64,000 bases of DNA, taken from positions 848,674 to 912,673 of the forward strand of contig CBDFLD010000021.1 in assembly GCA_965249005.1 (NCBI GenBank), read 5' to 3'. How positions within the stretch are numbered: position 1 is the stretch's first letter; the number at the start of each line of letters is the position of its first letter. Below are positions 36,951 to 46,706 of this stretch, in pieces. Made by a program: the position numbers and the translations under genes. The notes beneath the pieces were generated by a model. That model made no database searches. It worked only from the letters and a program-made list of their open reading frames with translations, and was not told where the DNA came from. This DNA comes from CBDFLD01 sp965249005. Its GTDB lineage: Bacteria > Acidobacteriota > UBA6911.

Positions 36951-39203
36951 TAACGCCTGGAGCTTGGCGTATTTTTCGATCAGCGTTTTCTTGCCGACAC
37001 GACTGAAGATGACTGTCAGCTTGACGTCGGCTCCATAGCGGTCGCGCTTCATGATAATACCGTCTCCGAATTGCGCGTGCCGCACGCGCATGCCCGATTT
37101 CAAGTCCGAGCCCTTGGCCTCCGTGCTTCGGTTTGAAGAGGCCGAGAAATGCCTTGCCGCCTGCGTTTGTCTGCCTCCGGATCTTCCGAAGAAGCCTTCG
37201 ATACTGCGACTGGATTGTTTGTAGCGATCCTCATCCCAGAAGACGGAGTCCTCAGTCTGATCGTAAACGTACTCCGGGGACTCCTCCACGACACCCTCGA
37301 TGATGTCGCTCGGCATCTCCCCGAGGAAGCGGGAAGGCTGAGACCGAATTCCCGCGTCCGGTCCAAAGGTGCGCCGGAAAGGGGTCCAGCTGAGAAACAG
37401 CTTGCGCCGCGCGCGGGTGATGCCGACATAACAAATACGCCGTTCTTCTTCGAGATCTTCCTTGGACTCCAGGGATTGCGCATGAGGGAACAAGCCTTCC
37501 TCGAGTCCGGCAAGAAAAACGGTTTCGAACTCGAGACCCTTGGCGCTGTGAAGAGTCATCAGCACTACGCGTGCATTCGGATCCACATGATCCAGCTGCG
37601 ATGAAAGAGACGCCTGGTCGAGAAATTCGAACATGGTCTGCCCGCGTTCTTCCGCCTCGGAGGCCGCGCGACACAGTTCCTCGATATTCATCATCCGGTT
37701 CTGGGCTTCTTCGGCCGTTTCCCGTCTTTCGAGCATCTCCCGGTAGCGGGTCTCCCCCGCGATCCGCGCGATCAGTTCCTCCGCGGACAAGGAGTCGCGA
37801 GTCTGCATCCACTGGTCCAGCATTTCGTGAAAACGAGCCAGAGCCGCGCGGCTGCGCCCCACGATTCCCGGTTCGTCGATGCAATCTCTGAGAACATGTA
37901 TGATCGGAACCTGTCGCTCCAATGCCAGCTGAGTGATGCGCTCGATGGTACCGGCGCCGATCCCACGCGTTGGGGTATTGATGATACGCAACAGAGCAAT
38001 ATCGTCCTCCGGATTGAATAACACTCGGAGGTACGACAGCAGGTCCTTGACTTCCGAGCGATTGAAAAAACCGACGCTGCCGACGACAGCATACGGAATT
38101 CCCTCTTCGAGCAGGACTTCCTCGAAGTTGCGCGACAAGAAATTGGTCCGATAGAGCACGCCGATCTTGAACTTCGGATTTTCTCCCAGGGTCTCTCGCA
38201 CGCGTGCCGCCACCCACTGTGCTTCTTCGCGGGCGGAGCCGCAGCGCTGGCACGTAATGACGTCCCCCGCCTGGTTGCGAGTCCAGAGGGTCTTGCCCTT
38301 TCGCTCGGTGTTGTTTTTCACCACCGCACCGGCAAGGGTCAAGATGTTTTGGGTCGACCGGTAGTTCTGCTCCAATCGAATCAAATGCGTTTGCGGAAAG
38401 TCCTTTTCGAAGTTCAGAATGTTGCCAATGTCGGCTCCGCGGAAGCGATATATCGATTGATCTTCGTCCCCGACCACGAAGACATTGGAGTGTTTGGAAG
38501 TCAGCAGCCGCAGTAGCTCGTACTGGGGTCGGTTGGTATCCTGGTACTCGTCGACCAGCAAGTATTGAAACCAAGAGCTGTAATGGTCTCGCCGGTCCGT
38601 GTGAGACGAGAGAATCTCCACCGTTTTGAGCAACAAATCATCGAAGTCCAAAGCGTTTGATTGTTTCAACCGATTGTTATAAGCGTCGTACAGGTCCGCG
38701 ATGTCCTCTGCGAAAGGAGATGGGAATGCGGACGCGTAGGCGGAGGAACTCACCTTGTGGTTCTTCGCCAGGCTGATACGGCTCAGTACCTCCCTTGGCT
38801 TCAGTCCGAGGTCATCGGGCCTTTCTTGAAGGAGCTGCTTCATCAAGCGCCGCTGGTCGTCCGAGTCATAGATGGAGAAGTCGCGGCGGTATCCCAGCGC
38901 CTGAATTTCCCGTCGAAGAATACGCACGCAGAGCGAGTGGAAGGTTGAGATGAGGGGTTCGGCCGACCGGTCTGCGCCCACGAGTTGACGCACCCGGTCC
39001 CGCATCTCCTGCGCGGCCTTGTTCGTGAACGTCACGGCCAGGATGTTTTCGGGGCGCGCCTGCCCGCTGTGGATGAGATGGGCGATGCGATGGGCGATCA
39101 CCCGTGTCTTGCCGCTGCCTGCTCCCGCCAGAATGAGCGCCGGCCCGGTTCCATGTTTGACTGCGTCCAGTTGTTGCGGATTGAGTCCCTGCAAAAGATC
39201 CAT
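36948..39203 (-). CDS. uvrD: UvrD/PcrA-family DNA helicase
   Basis: This 751-residue superfamily 1A helicase has Walker A LAGAGSGKTRVI (residues about 24-35), TFTNKAAQEMRDRV (Ia), LLVDEYQDTNRPQYELL (Walker B), GDEDQSIYRFRGAD (III), LEQNYRSTQNIL (IV), TLHSAKGLEFETVF (V) and YVGITRARRKL (VI). The C-terminal tail with RVRHAQFGDGIIMKR is the RNA-polymerase-binding Tudor-like domain of PcrA. It unwinds DNA with 3'-5' polarity in repair. I chose ATG 39203 (MDLLQGLNPQQLDAVKH) over a longer frame. Confidence 0.95.
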   Translation of the reverse strand: MDLLQGLNPQQLDAVKHGTGPALILAGAGSGKTRVIAHRIAHLIHSGQARPENILAVTFTNKAAQEMRDRVRQLVGADRSAEPLISTFHSLCVRILRREIQALGYRRDFSIYDSDDQRRLMKQLLQERPDDLGLKPREVLSRISLAKNHKVSSSAYASAFPSPFAEDIADLYDAYNNRLKQSNALDFDDLLLKTVEILSSHTDRRDHYSSWFQYLLVDEYQDTNRPQYELLRLLTSKHSNVFVVGDEDQSIYRFRGADIGNILNFEKDFPQTHLIRLEQNYRSTQNILTLAGAVVKNNTERKGKTLWTRNQAGDVITCQRCGSAREEAQWVAARVRETLGENPKFKIGVLYRTNFLSRNFEEVLLEEGIPYAVVGSVGFFNRSEVKDLLSYLRVLFNPEDDIALLRIINTPTRGIGAGTIERITQLALERQVPIIHVLRDCIDEPGIVGRSRAALARFHEMLDQWMQTRDSLSAEELIARIAGETRYREMLERRETAEEAQNRMMNIEELCRAASEAEERGQTMFEFLDQASLSSQLDHVDPNARVVLMTLHSAKGLEFETVFLAGLEEGLFPHAQSLESKEDLEEERRICYVGITRARRKLFLSWTPFRRTFGPDAGIRSQPSRFLGEMPSDIIEGVVEESPEYVYDQTEDSVFWDEDRYKQSSRSIEGFFGRSGGRQTQAARHFSASSNRSTEAKGSDLKSGMRVRHAQFGDGIIMKRDRYGADVKLTVIFSRVGKKTLIEKYAKLQAL

Positions 39204-39262
39204 GACGGCGCTAATCTTAGCACCGGAAGGTCTCGTTCGCAGCGATAATGCGGAGTGACGGC

Positions 39263-41116
39263 CTACTCGACAGTGACGCTCTTGGCCAGGTTTCTTGGCT
39301 GGTCCACGTCGCATTCCCTCAGAATGGCCACGTGATAGGCGAGCAGTTGAAGGGGTATCGCTAGTAGGATCGGAATTAGATAGTCCGACATCTCGGGTAC
39401 GTAGATCACATGATTCGAAAGCCGGGATACTTGCTGGTCGCCCTCGGTGGCTAACACGATGACGATCCCGTCACGTGCGCGCACCTCTTCGATGTTGCTC
39501 AGCATCTTTTCGTATCGAAGCACGGATTTTGGGTTGCGTCTGTCCCTGGCTGCCAGAGCCACGACCGGGAGACTCCCATCGATGAGAGCATTGGGGCCGT
39601 GCTTCATCTCGCCGGCGGGGTAGCCCTCCGCGTGGATGTAGGAGAGTTCCTTCAGCTTGAGAGCGCCTTCCAGCGCGATGGGATAGTGAATTCCACGTCC
39701 GAGGTACAGAAAGTTGTAGCTTTGGTAGAGAACCTTGGCGATTTCTTTGTATCGCGTCTCGCAGTCGACAAGATCTTGAACAAAGTGCGGAATTCGGGTC
39801 AGTTCGGCCAGCAGTCCGGCGGTTTCCCCGTTGCTTACTTTCTTGCGCACTTGAGCCAGATGCAGAGTCAACAAGAAAAGAACCACCAGCTGGCAAGTGA
39901 ACGCTTTCGTCGAGGCGACACCGATTTCCGGCCCGCCACGGGTATACAAAGTCCCGTGACTCTCCCGCGTTAGCATGCTCCCAACGACGTTGCAGATGCA
40001 GAGGATCCGTGCTCCCTTTCTCTTGGCTTCACGCACGGCCGCGAGAGTATCTGCGGTTTCCCCCGATTGGCTGATGGCGATGACGAGAGAGCGACTGTCC
40101 AGGATTGGATCCCGGTAGCGGAACTCAGATCCGTAGTCGACCTCGACCGGAATCCGGGCAAGCTCTTCCAGCAGAAATTTACCGACCAGGGCTGCGTGCC
40201 AGGATGTTCCGCAAGCGACAATGTGAATTCGATCGATATCTGCGGCCACCTGCTCGGAAAGATTGGCCTCTTCCAGGTGGACGTGGCCCGTGTCCAGCGA
40301 GATTCGACCCACGATCGTGTCCTGGATGGCGGTGGGTTGCTCATGAACTTCTTTGAGCATGAAGTGAGGGTAGCCGCCTTTCTCCGCCATCTCCGCCGTC
40401 CAGGTCACCTCCTCAGACGAGAAATCCACCGGAGAACCCATGAAGTCCTGGACCTCGATTCCTTCGGGCCGTAGCACCACCATTTCCCCATCGCCGAGGT
40501 AGTAGACTTCGCGGGTATGCTCCAGGAAGGCGGGAACGTCCGATGCGACAAAACTCTCTCCCTCACCCACGCCAACGATGAGTGGTGGACCATTTCGGGC
40601 CGCGATAATCGTGTCGGGAACATCGGCCGAAATCACGCACAAGGCGTAGCTTCCCTGGAGCTCGCTCAGCGCCAGACGCACGGCTTCGCTGAGGTTATGG
40701 CCTGGCAAGAGTGATTCCACCAGGTGGGCGATGACCTCGGTGTCAGTCTCGGTGACAAAACGATGACCCTCTTTCTGGAGTCTTCCCTTTAAATCTAGGT
40801 AGTTTTCGATAATTCCATTGTGTACGACGACGATCTTCTTGGAGCAATCGCGATGTGGGTGAGCGTTTTCTTCCGTGGGTCGCCCGTGCGTGGCCCAACG
40901 GGTATGACCAATCCCGTAGTCGCCGCTAAGGGGGTGGTCTTTCAGCTGATTGGCGAGGTTGACCAGTTTGCCGGAAGAGCGTCGTACCTCGAGACGTCCA
41001 GAGGACACGGCCGCCAAACCGGCGGAATCGTACCCTCGGTACTCGAGTTTCCGGAGCCCCTCCAAGAGAACCGGAATCAAAGGTTTAGAACCAATATATC
41101 CGACAATGCCGCACAT
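39263..41116 (-). CDS. glmS: Glutamine-fructose-6-phosphate aminotransferase (isomerizing)
   Basis: This 617-residue enzyme keeps the catalytic Cys2 (MCGIVGYIG) and the glutaminase blocks KLEYRGYDSAGLA and GHTRWATHGRPTEENAHPH. Two SIS domains follow, with the CGTSWHAALVGKF and ISQSGETADTLAAV sugar-phosphate loops, and the C-terminal NLAKSVTVE tail. It makes glucosamine-6-phosphate for peptidoglycan and lipopolysaccharide. The 5' region (about 140 bp to moeA) is too short for a glmS ribozyme and shows no match that I can see. It may share an intergenic promoter region with moeA. Confidence 0.96.
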   Translation of the reverse strand: MCGIVGYIGSKPLIPVLLEGLRKLEYRGYDSAGLAAVSSGRLEVRRSSGKLVNLANQLKDHPLSGDYGIGHTRWATHGRPTEENAHPHRDCSKKIVVVHNGIIENYLDLKGRLQKEGHRFVTETDTEVIAHLVESLLPGHNLSEAVRLALSELQGSYALCVISADVPDTIIAARNGPPLIVGVGEGESFVASDVPAFLEHTREVYYLGDGEMVVLRPEGIEVQDFMGSPVDFSSEEVTWTAEMAEKGGYPHFMLKEVHEQPTAIQDTIVGRISLDTGHVHLEEANLSEQVAADIDRIHIVACGTSWHAALVGKFLLEELARIPVEVDYGSEFRYRDPILDSRSLVIAISQSGETADTLAAVREAKRKGARILCICNVVGSMLTRESHGTLYTRGGPEIGVASTKAFTCQLVVLFLLTLHLAQVRKKVSNGETAGLLAELTRIPHFVQDLVDCETRYKEIAKVLYQSYNFLYLGRGIHYPIALEGALKLKELSYIHAEGYPAGEMKHGPNALIDGSLPVVALAARDRRNPKSVLRYEKMLSNIEEVRARDGIVIVLATEGDQQVSRLSNHVIYVPEMSDYLIPILLAIPLQLLAYHVAILRECDVDQPRNLAKSVTVE

Positions 41117-41263
41117 CAGGACCTTCCTCTGATTGCAATGTTACCACTAAACCCGTCGTGCTAGAATCTGGTGTGCGCCGGCTCGAGGAGGCGCCATAAA
41201 GCATATCGGTTCGCCCGGTCCTGAACTTGAAGGTGCAAATCAAGGTATTCGAGGTCTTTGGCC

Positions 41264-42496
41264 ATGATAACGGTTGACAACGCGATCGCCAGGGTTCTCG
41301 AGCACTTGCCGTCTCCGAGAATCGAGGAGATTGGCATAGAGCAAGCCCTAGGACGCGTTCTAGCCCGAACGATCATTGCAGACATGGACGTGCCTCCTTT
41401 CCATCGGTCGGCTATGGACGGCTATGCGGTTCGGTCCGAGGACGTGGGCGGGGTCGTCCCTGCAGCGCTCCGCGTGATCGGTGAAGTCCGGGCCGGCGGA
41501 GGCTCTGAGTTGTACGTGGGCGCGGGCGAGGCAGCCAGCATAATGACCGGTGCACCTGTCCCGGCGGGAGCAGACGCGGTTCAGATGGTCGAACGCACCG
41601 AGAAAAGCGGGGCGTCGCAGGTCTCCATCTTGGACCGGGTCGCGAAGGGCGGCAATGTCGTCCCCTGTGGCTTCGAAGCAAGGAAAGGCGATCCCGTGCT
41701 CGAATCGGGCCGCACTCTGGGGCCTTCCGAGCTGGCCGTTTTGGCGACCTTTGGGCAGGGCCGGATCCCAGTTTGGGCACGCCCGACGGTGGCCCTGATC
41801 TCCACGGGTGATGAACTGGTCGAGATCGATGCCCTTCCAAGGGCGGATCAGATAAGAAACTCGAATGCTTACTCTCTCTCCGGACAGTTGAAGCAACTGG
41901 CTATTGAGCCGCAGTATCTCGGGATCGCCCGGGACGAGAAAGCCGAACTGAGGAACATGATCCGGGCAGGGCTGGAAAAGGACGTCTTGCTTCTTACCGG
42001 CGGGGTGTCGATGGGCGAGTATGACTTCGTCACCGAGATTTTCGTGGAGCTGGAACTCGACATTGTCTTCACAAAGGTGGCAATGAGGCCCGGCAAACCG
42101 ACCGTTTTCGCGCGGAGGGGAGATCAACTCGTCTATGGTCTTCCAGGGAATCCGATCTCGACTTATGTCGCTTTTGAGAACTTCGTAAGGCCCGCGCTGG
42201 GCAGAATGTGCGGCTATCATCAACCGGAGCTTCCGAGGATCCGGGGGGTTCTCCGACGAGAAATGAAACAGAGACGCGGGAGGACCTCATTTCTTCCGGC
42301 CTGGATAACATGCGAAGACGGAGAGTGGACGATCGATCCTATTCGGTGGAAGGGCTCGGCGGATATCATCGGCTTTTCCCGAGCCAATGGCATGGTCGTA
42401 TTTCCGAGTGAGCAAGATTTCTTGCCGGCAGGCCATGCGGCCACCGCCATGCTCTTTCCGGACTTTGTGCTCCGATCCTTGTCCAAAAAGTCATGA
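41264..42496 (+). CDS. moeA: Molybdopterin molybdenumtransferase
   Basis: This 410-residue protein has the MoeA N-terminal block PPFHRSAMDGYAVR (about residues 44-57), IMTGAPVPAGADAVQMVE, STGDELVEIDALPRADQIRNSNAY and LLTGGVSMGEYDFV. The C-terminal beta-barrel starts near residue 325. It inserts molybdate into adenylylated molybdopterin. ATG 41264 is preferred over a TTG two codons upstream. moaC overlaps its stop by 4 bp (ATGA), so the two are translationally coupled. A molybdoenzyme client is not in the window. Confidence 0.95.
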   Translation: MITVDNAIARVLEHLPSPRIEEIGIEQALGRVLARTIIADMDVPPFHRSAMDGYAVRSEDVGGVVPAALRVIGEVRAGGGSELYVGAGEAASIMTGAPVPAGADAVQMVERTEKSGASQVSILDRVAKGGNVVPCGFEARKGDPVLESGRTLGPSELAVLATFGQGRIPVWARPTVALISTGDELVEIDALPRADQIRNSNAYSLSGQLKQLAIEPQYLGIARDEKAELRNMIRAGLEKDVLLLTGGVSMGEYDFVTEIFVELELDIVFTKVAMRPGKPTVFARRGDQLVYGLPGNPISTYVAFENFVRPALGRMCGYHQPELPRIRGVLRREMKQRRGRTSFLPAWITCEDGEWTIDPIRWKGSADIIGFSRANGMVVFPSEQDFLPAGHAATAMLFPDFVLRSLSKKS

Positions 42497-42987
42497 AAAA
42501 GAAGACGGAAAACCGATCCTTGACCCACATCGACCAAGAAGGTCGTGCCAGCATGGTGGACGTCAGCGCCAAGGCCGCCACGGTGCGGAAGGCCAAAGCC
42601 GAGGCCCGCGTGCATATGTCGGCGCGCAGCTTGTCGTTTATCGTGGACAAGAAGCTGCCGAAGGGAAACGCGATCGAGACTTCTCGTATTGCCGGCATCC
42701 TTGCGGCCAAGCGTACCTCGGAACTGATCCCCCTGTGCCATCCGGTCGCGTTGACTCATGTGCAAGTCGATGCGGATAGAATCCGCTCAGGCATTCGCTT
42801 TGTTTCGACGGCCACCACGACGGGGCCGACCGGTGTGGAAATGGAGGCCTTGACCGCGGCTGCCGTGGCGGCCCTGACCCTCTACGACATGATCAAGGCC
42901 GTGGATCGTGGAGCGACCATTGAAAAGATTCGTTTGCTTGAGAAGAGCGGCGGGAAAAGCGGCCATTATCGCAGACGAGTTCATTAA
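42493..42987 (+). CDS. moaC: Cyclic pyranopterin monophosphate synthase
   Basis: This 164-residue protein has the conserved ASMVDVSAKAATVRKAKAEA, KRTSELIPLCHPVALTHV, GVEMEALTAAAVAALTLYDMIKA and KSGHYRR. It converts the GTP-derived intermediate made by MoaA into cPMP, the first stage of molybdenum cofactor synthesis. The catalytic Lys and His positions in the LIPLCHP and YDMIKAVD blocks are kept. It starts inside the moeA stop. moaA is not nearby, so the pathway is scattered. Confidence 0.95.
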   Translation: MKKKTENRSLTHIDQEGRASMVDVSAKAATVRKAKAEARVHMSARSLSFIVDKKLPKGNAIETSRIAGILAAKRTSELIPLCHPVALTHVQVDADRIRSGIRFVSTATTTGPTGVEMEALTAAAVAALTLYDMIKAVDRGATIEKIRLLEKSGGKSGHYRRRVH

Positions 42988-43053
42988 GAGGGCGGGCGCC
43001 GTCGAGCCTTCGGAGAACCGCTGCAATGGTGTCGCGAACGGTGGAGTGGCTCC

Positions 43054-43431
43054 ATGCCGATTTACGAATACTCTTGTGCTGAATGTGGTCGACAGATGAG
43101 TTTTTTGGTCCTCTCGACCCATTCGTTCCGCCCCCGCTGTAAGTTTTGCGAGAGTCAGAATCTGGAGCAGTTGTTCTCGCGTTTTGCCTCGCCCAAGTCT
43201 GAGGAGCGCCGGGTGGAATCCCTTGTGGATCCGTCGAACTTCGCAGGGTTGGATGAGAGCGACCCTGGCAGCGTGACGCGCTGGATGAAGAAGATGGGCA
43301 AGGAAATGGGTGACGAGGCAGGAACGGACTTCGAGCAAATGGCGGATGAAGCGGCGCAGGAGGCAACCGCATCCGGTGGCGAGGGGAACGCAAAGGGCGG
43401 GACCGAGGCCAAACTCGCGGAAGAGCTTTGA
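43054..43431 (+). CDS. FmdB-type zinc ribbon protein
   Basis: This 125-residue protein opens with MPIYEYSCAECGRQM and has a second Cys pair in CKFC, giving the four-Cys zinc ribbon of the FmdB/CxxC regulatory family. The rest is acidic and helical and ends in a Gly/Ala-rich tail. Despite the name, the family's function is mostly unknown. It may follow moaC in one transcript, 66 bp away. Its stop overlaps the possible TTG start of the next gene. Confidence 0.85.
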   Translation: MPIYEYSCAECGRQMSFLVLSTHSFRPRCKFCESQNLEQLFSRFASPKSEERRVESLVDPSNFAGLDESDPGSVTRWMKKMGKEMGDEAGTDFEQMADEAAQEATASGGEGNAKGGTEAKLAEEL

Positions 43432-45299
43432 CCGCATCGCCGCTGCATCCACCCAGAGCCAACGTTGGAATCCATTCGCCGAGGCGCTCCAGTTTTCTTG
43501 GCATTGTGCCACCCGGAGGGAGACAAGAGCTCGTGTGCTGGTTTGCCTTCATCCGGACCGGAATCGATCGCGGGGCCTTTCTTCTACTTCTGATTCTGTC
43601 TCTTGCGCTGCCGTTCGAACTGGTCCATCCGATTCTGATCGCGGGTTCACTCCAGGTTACCAATCTTGAGTGCGTCCTGTATGCCACACTTTTTTTGTGG
43701 GGTGTGGGGCGGTTGGCTGAAAGGAAGATCTATTGGACACGGGTCCACTCGGCCGCGTCGCTGTTGGCAGGTGCAATATTGGTCTCTGGGCTGTCGGTTG
43801 GTCCCGAAGGTGATTCCCTGAAATTCGCCTTGCGCTGCCTTGGCGGTATCGCATTGTTTTTTGCGTCTGCGGACTTGATCAGGACCAGCCGGCGGAAACT
43901 GCAATGGTTCGCCTGTATGGGTTTGGGTGCCACTGCGGCCGGCGCCTTGGCCTTGTCGGAGAGGTGGATTCCGGGCACGTCGAACATTCTGATGGCCTTC
44001 AAGACGCAGCCCTCAGCCGCGGGTGCTTTCTTGCGGGCCACCGGACCCTTCCAATACGCGAACATCGCCGCGATGTTCTGGGAGGCCATGCTGCCCATCC
44101 TGGTGGCCGCCGGCTCTTTCGGCGCGTGGGGCCTGCCCTCAAGCTATCGGCGGCTGCATCGGGCCATTGCCGCGGCAATGGCACTGGTGCTTTGTCAGGC
44201 TATCCTTCTGAGCGGAAGTCGTGCGGCGCTGCTGATTGCGTTGTTGCTGCTCGTTGCGATCAGCATCGTGGGGATGCGCGAGTTGCCCCAGATTCGAGCA
44301 ATGGCGTTGACGACAACGGGGCTACTGCTATCCTCGCTATGCCTTTTCTTGCTGACCAGCAACTTTTGGATTCTCCGATTCCGTACCCAGGACATTCGAA
44401 GCTGGTATCGGGCTGAGTACGCCGAAGCTCAAGAAGTGAAACCGCTCGAGGCCGGCTCGCTGTATGGCTTGAAGCTCACGATCCAAAACACAGGGGCCGT
44501 ACCGTGGAAGTCGAGTGCGGCGTCGTCGCTCTTTGTGAGTTACCACTGGCTGGACTCCACAGGAGTCGTTTATGTGGACTTCGAAGGCATTCGAACTTCG
44601 ATTCCTCATGAGGTTTTTCCAGGAGAACGAGTCGCTGTTGAAGCACGCCTATTCACTCCAACCGTTCCGGGAAGGTACCGTCTGGAATGGGATATGGTTC
44701 AGGAGCACAGCTTTTGGTTCAACGCGCTGTCGCATGCGACAAACCCCAGGTTCACGGACGTGGAGATCGTCCGAGGTCCCGGCCTGAATCTGCCGCCCAT
44801 GCCGGAATCCCGTGAGGTCATTCGGTTGCGGCGTCCGGATAGGAGCGAATTGTGGCGGGCCGCCCTGCGGATTTGGCTCGACTACCCGTTCTTTGGTATC
44901 GGACCGGACCGTTTTCGCCACGAATACAGTCGTTATCTTGAGACGGGGGGAACCGGGGGAACCGGGGGAACCGCCGGAATCGAGCGATTCGATCCTAAGG
45001 TGCACGCCAACAGTCTGTACCTCGAACTTCTCGCCACACTGGGAGCTGTCGGCTTGGCCTGCTTTCTGGGCTTTTTAGCCGTCTGCATTGCTGGTCTGAG
45101 GAGCCGATGGAACATCGGGCGGGAGCAAGATCGGGTGATTGGACTCGGCCTTGGCGCTTGCTTGGCTGCCTATCTGGCACACGGGGCGGTGGACTATTTC
45201 CTGGCCTTCACGCCGACCTACGGCCAGTTCTGGATGGTGGCGGGGGTTGCCACCGGCCATGCCTTTCCGTCACACAGCCAGACCGCAAGGGATGAGTGA
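43428..45299 (+). CDS. O-antigen ligase/polymerase-like membrane protein with an inserted periplasmic domain
   Basis: This protein of up to 623 residues has about ten or more membrane helices, with the Wzy/WaaL-type loop WLDYPFFGIGPDRFRHEY and the HANSLYLELLATLG motif (about residues 520-540), the usual ligase signature. Between the helices lies an unusual soluble segment (about 330-460) that looks like an Ig-like fold, with GLKLTIQNTGAVPWKSSAA and PTVPGRYRLEWDMV. A GGTGGTGGT tract near residue 507 comes from a nine-base DNA repeat. The TTG start overlaps the FmdB stop; GTG 43533 is an alternative. It probably polymerises or ligates surface glycan. Confidence 0.8.
   Translation: MTASPLHPPRANVGIHSPRRSSFLGIVPPGGRQELVCWFAFIRTGIDRGAFLLLLILSLALPFELVHPILIAGSLQVTNLECVLYATLFLWGVGRLAERKIYWTRVHSAASLLAGAILVSGLSVGPEGDSLKFALRCLGGIALFFASADLIRTSRRKLQWFACMGLGATAAGALALSERWIPGTSNILMAFKTQPSAAGAFLRATGPFQYANIAAMFWEAMLPILVAAGSFGAWGLPSSYRRLHRAIAAAMALVLCQAILLSGSRAALLIALLLLVAISIVGMRELPQIRAMALTTTGLLLSSLCLFLLTSNFWILRFRTQDIRSWYRAEYAEAQEVKPLEAGSLYGLKLTIQNTGAVPWKSSAASSLFVSYHWLDSTGVVYVDFEGIRTSIPHEVFPGERVAVEARLFTPTVPGRYRLEWDMVQEHSFWFNALSHATNPRFTDVEIVRGPGLNLPPMPESREVIRLRRPDRSELWRAALRIWLDYPFFGIGPDRFRHEYSRYLETGGTGGTGGTAGIERFDPKVHANSLYLELLATLGAVGLACFLGFLAVCIAGLRSRWNIGREQDRVIGLGLGACLAAYLAHGAVDYFLAFTPTYGQFWMVAGVATGHAFPSHSQTARDE
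44943..44974 (+). repeat. Nine-base tandem repeat inside the O-antigen ligase gene
   Basis: GGGGGAACC is repeated three times and encodes GGTGGTGGT. Being in-frame, copy-number change would lengthen or shorten a loop without breaking the protein. Confidence 0.8.
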
Positions 45300-45334
45300 A
45301 AAGTGACGAGCCGCAACATTTTCCGTCGCCCTCG

Positions 45335-46423
45335 CTATCGCTTGTTCACATGATCCATGACCCCTGCCTTGAACGTTTCGACCGAGAAGCGTTGGCTGGC
45401 GTTGCTCACGTCGAGCCGATTCCATCGCCGAGCTTCGAATCGACGAACAGCATCGATGATGTCGGGTGCCGTCTGTCGTTCGAAGAACAATCCGGTGATT
45501 CCGTCGAGTACGATTTCACTAGCGCCTCCGGCACGGAACGCCAGAACCGGGGTCCCGCAAGCTTGCGCCTCTGCCGCGACGAGACCGAAGTCTTCGACTT
45601 GTGGGAAGATGAGCGCACGAGCGCCGTTGTACAGTTTGCGTAGTCGCTCGTCCGTGACAAAGGGAAGATATTCGATGTTCGCACACGAAGCGATGCTGCG
45701 GAGGATGGGACCTTTTTCCGGGCCCGCGCCCACGATCTTCAGATGTGCGCCCAATTGCCGAAAGCTATCGATGACCAGATCAAATCGCTTGTAGGCCAAC
45801 AGTCGCCCAACCGCTAGATAGTAGCCTCCGGCTGCGGTAGGCGAACCACCCCGTTTCTCATGGTAAAAGGTTGCGTAGTCCACCGGGGGATAAAGGACAG
45901 GGCAGTCCCGCCTGTAGTACGTTCGGATCTTCTCGGCAATGTGTCGGGAGACCGCCAGCATCTTGTCTGGTTTCTGCGAAGCCTCGAGATCCCACCGGCG
46001 CAAGTATCGACAGGCGGGGCGTACCGCGTTTCTGACGATTGAATTCGTAATGTAATGATACGGCTCCCACGCGTAGCGCAAGGGTGTGTAGCAGTAACAG
46101 AGGTGAAACGCATCGGCGTCCTTGCGGATTCCCTTCGCGTAGCCCGCGCTATCGGAAATGATCAAATCGTATCTTTTCTGGAGATCCAGATGATGTATCG
46201 CCAGGGGCATGAGCGGAATAAACGGCCGGTGGTATCGCCGGGCTAGAGCGAAGTCCAGAAAACTCGTCCCGCGAATGGAGTGGTCGAATCGTCTGCTGGT
46301 CCGGTCCCTGCTGTAGAGGAGGGTATAGAGATCCGCGCTGGGAAACAGATCCAGGAGCGCCTCGAGGACTCGTTCCGCGCCTCCTATTTGGTTGAGATAA
46401 TCGTGGATCAGAGCGACACGCAT
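45335..46423 (-). CDS. Group 1 (GT4-type) glycosyltransferase
   Basis: This 362-residue enzyme starts at ATG 46423 (MRVALIHDYLNQIGGAERVL); an earlier in-frame ATG at 46480 is less likely. The donor-binding C-terminal half has YLAVGRLLAYKRFDLVIDSF, LKIVGAGPEKGPIL and FPQVEDFGLVAAEAQACGTPVLAFRAGGASE, typical of GT4. It transfers a sugar from a nucleotide donor to a growing surface glycan, linkage unknown. It converges on the O-antigen ligase gene 35 bp away. Confidence 0.9.
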   Translation of the reverse strand: MRVALIHDYLNQIGGAERVLEALLDLFPSADLYTLLYSRDRTSRRFDHSIRGTSFLDFALARRYHRPFIPLMPLAIHHLDLQKRYDLIISDSAGYAKGIRKDADAFHLCYCYTPLRYAWEPYHYITNSIVRNAVRPACRYLRRWDLEASQKPDKMLAVSRHIAEKIRTYYRRDCPVLYPPVDYATFYHEKRGGSPTAAGGYYLAVGRLLAYKRFDLVIDSFRQLGAHLKIVGAGPEKGPILRSIASCANIEYLPFVTDERLRKLYNGARALIFPQVEDFGLVAAEAQACGTPVLAFRAGGASEIVLDGITGLFFERQTAPDIIDAVRRFEARRWNRLDVSNASQRFSVETFKAGVMDHVNKR

Positions 46424-46706
46424 GGGTTCCTTGAAATTGCCTTGAGGAACTGGCATCGTTTCATGTGACACCGGACCCATTCAACCCAGCCGGATCCCTT
46501 GCTACCGGTACCCCTGGTTGTGAACGGGAGTACTAAGAATATGGAACGCCGGCAGATGCTTCAAGGGCGAGTTGTAGGTTTCGGTTCGATTCGGGTCGTG
46601 ATTCGGGTTGGGCTGTTGAGTACGCCGGTTCGCAATGACCGGCGGTTTAGCGGATGTATCTGTGCAGATGCGAAGATCGCCAACAAGTCCGGGGCCAGGT
46701 GAGAGG

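Noticed and set aside
37252..38574. 440-codon open frame in a second minus-strand frame
   Set aside because: It overlaps the uvrD gene, whose helicase motifs are complete in the other frame; this translation is low-complexity Arg/Gly.
41117..41263. glmS ribozyme or molybdenum-cofactor riboswitch between glmS and moeA
   Set aside because: The gap is about 147 bp and I could not recognise either conserved core.
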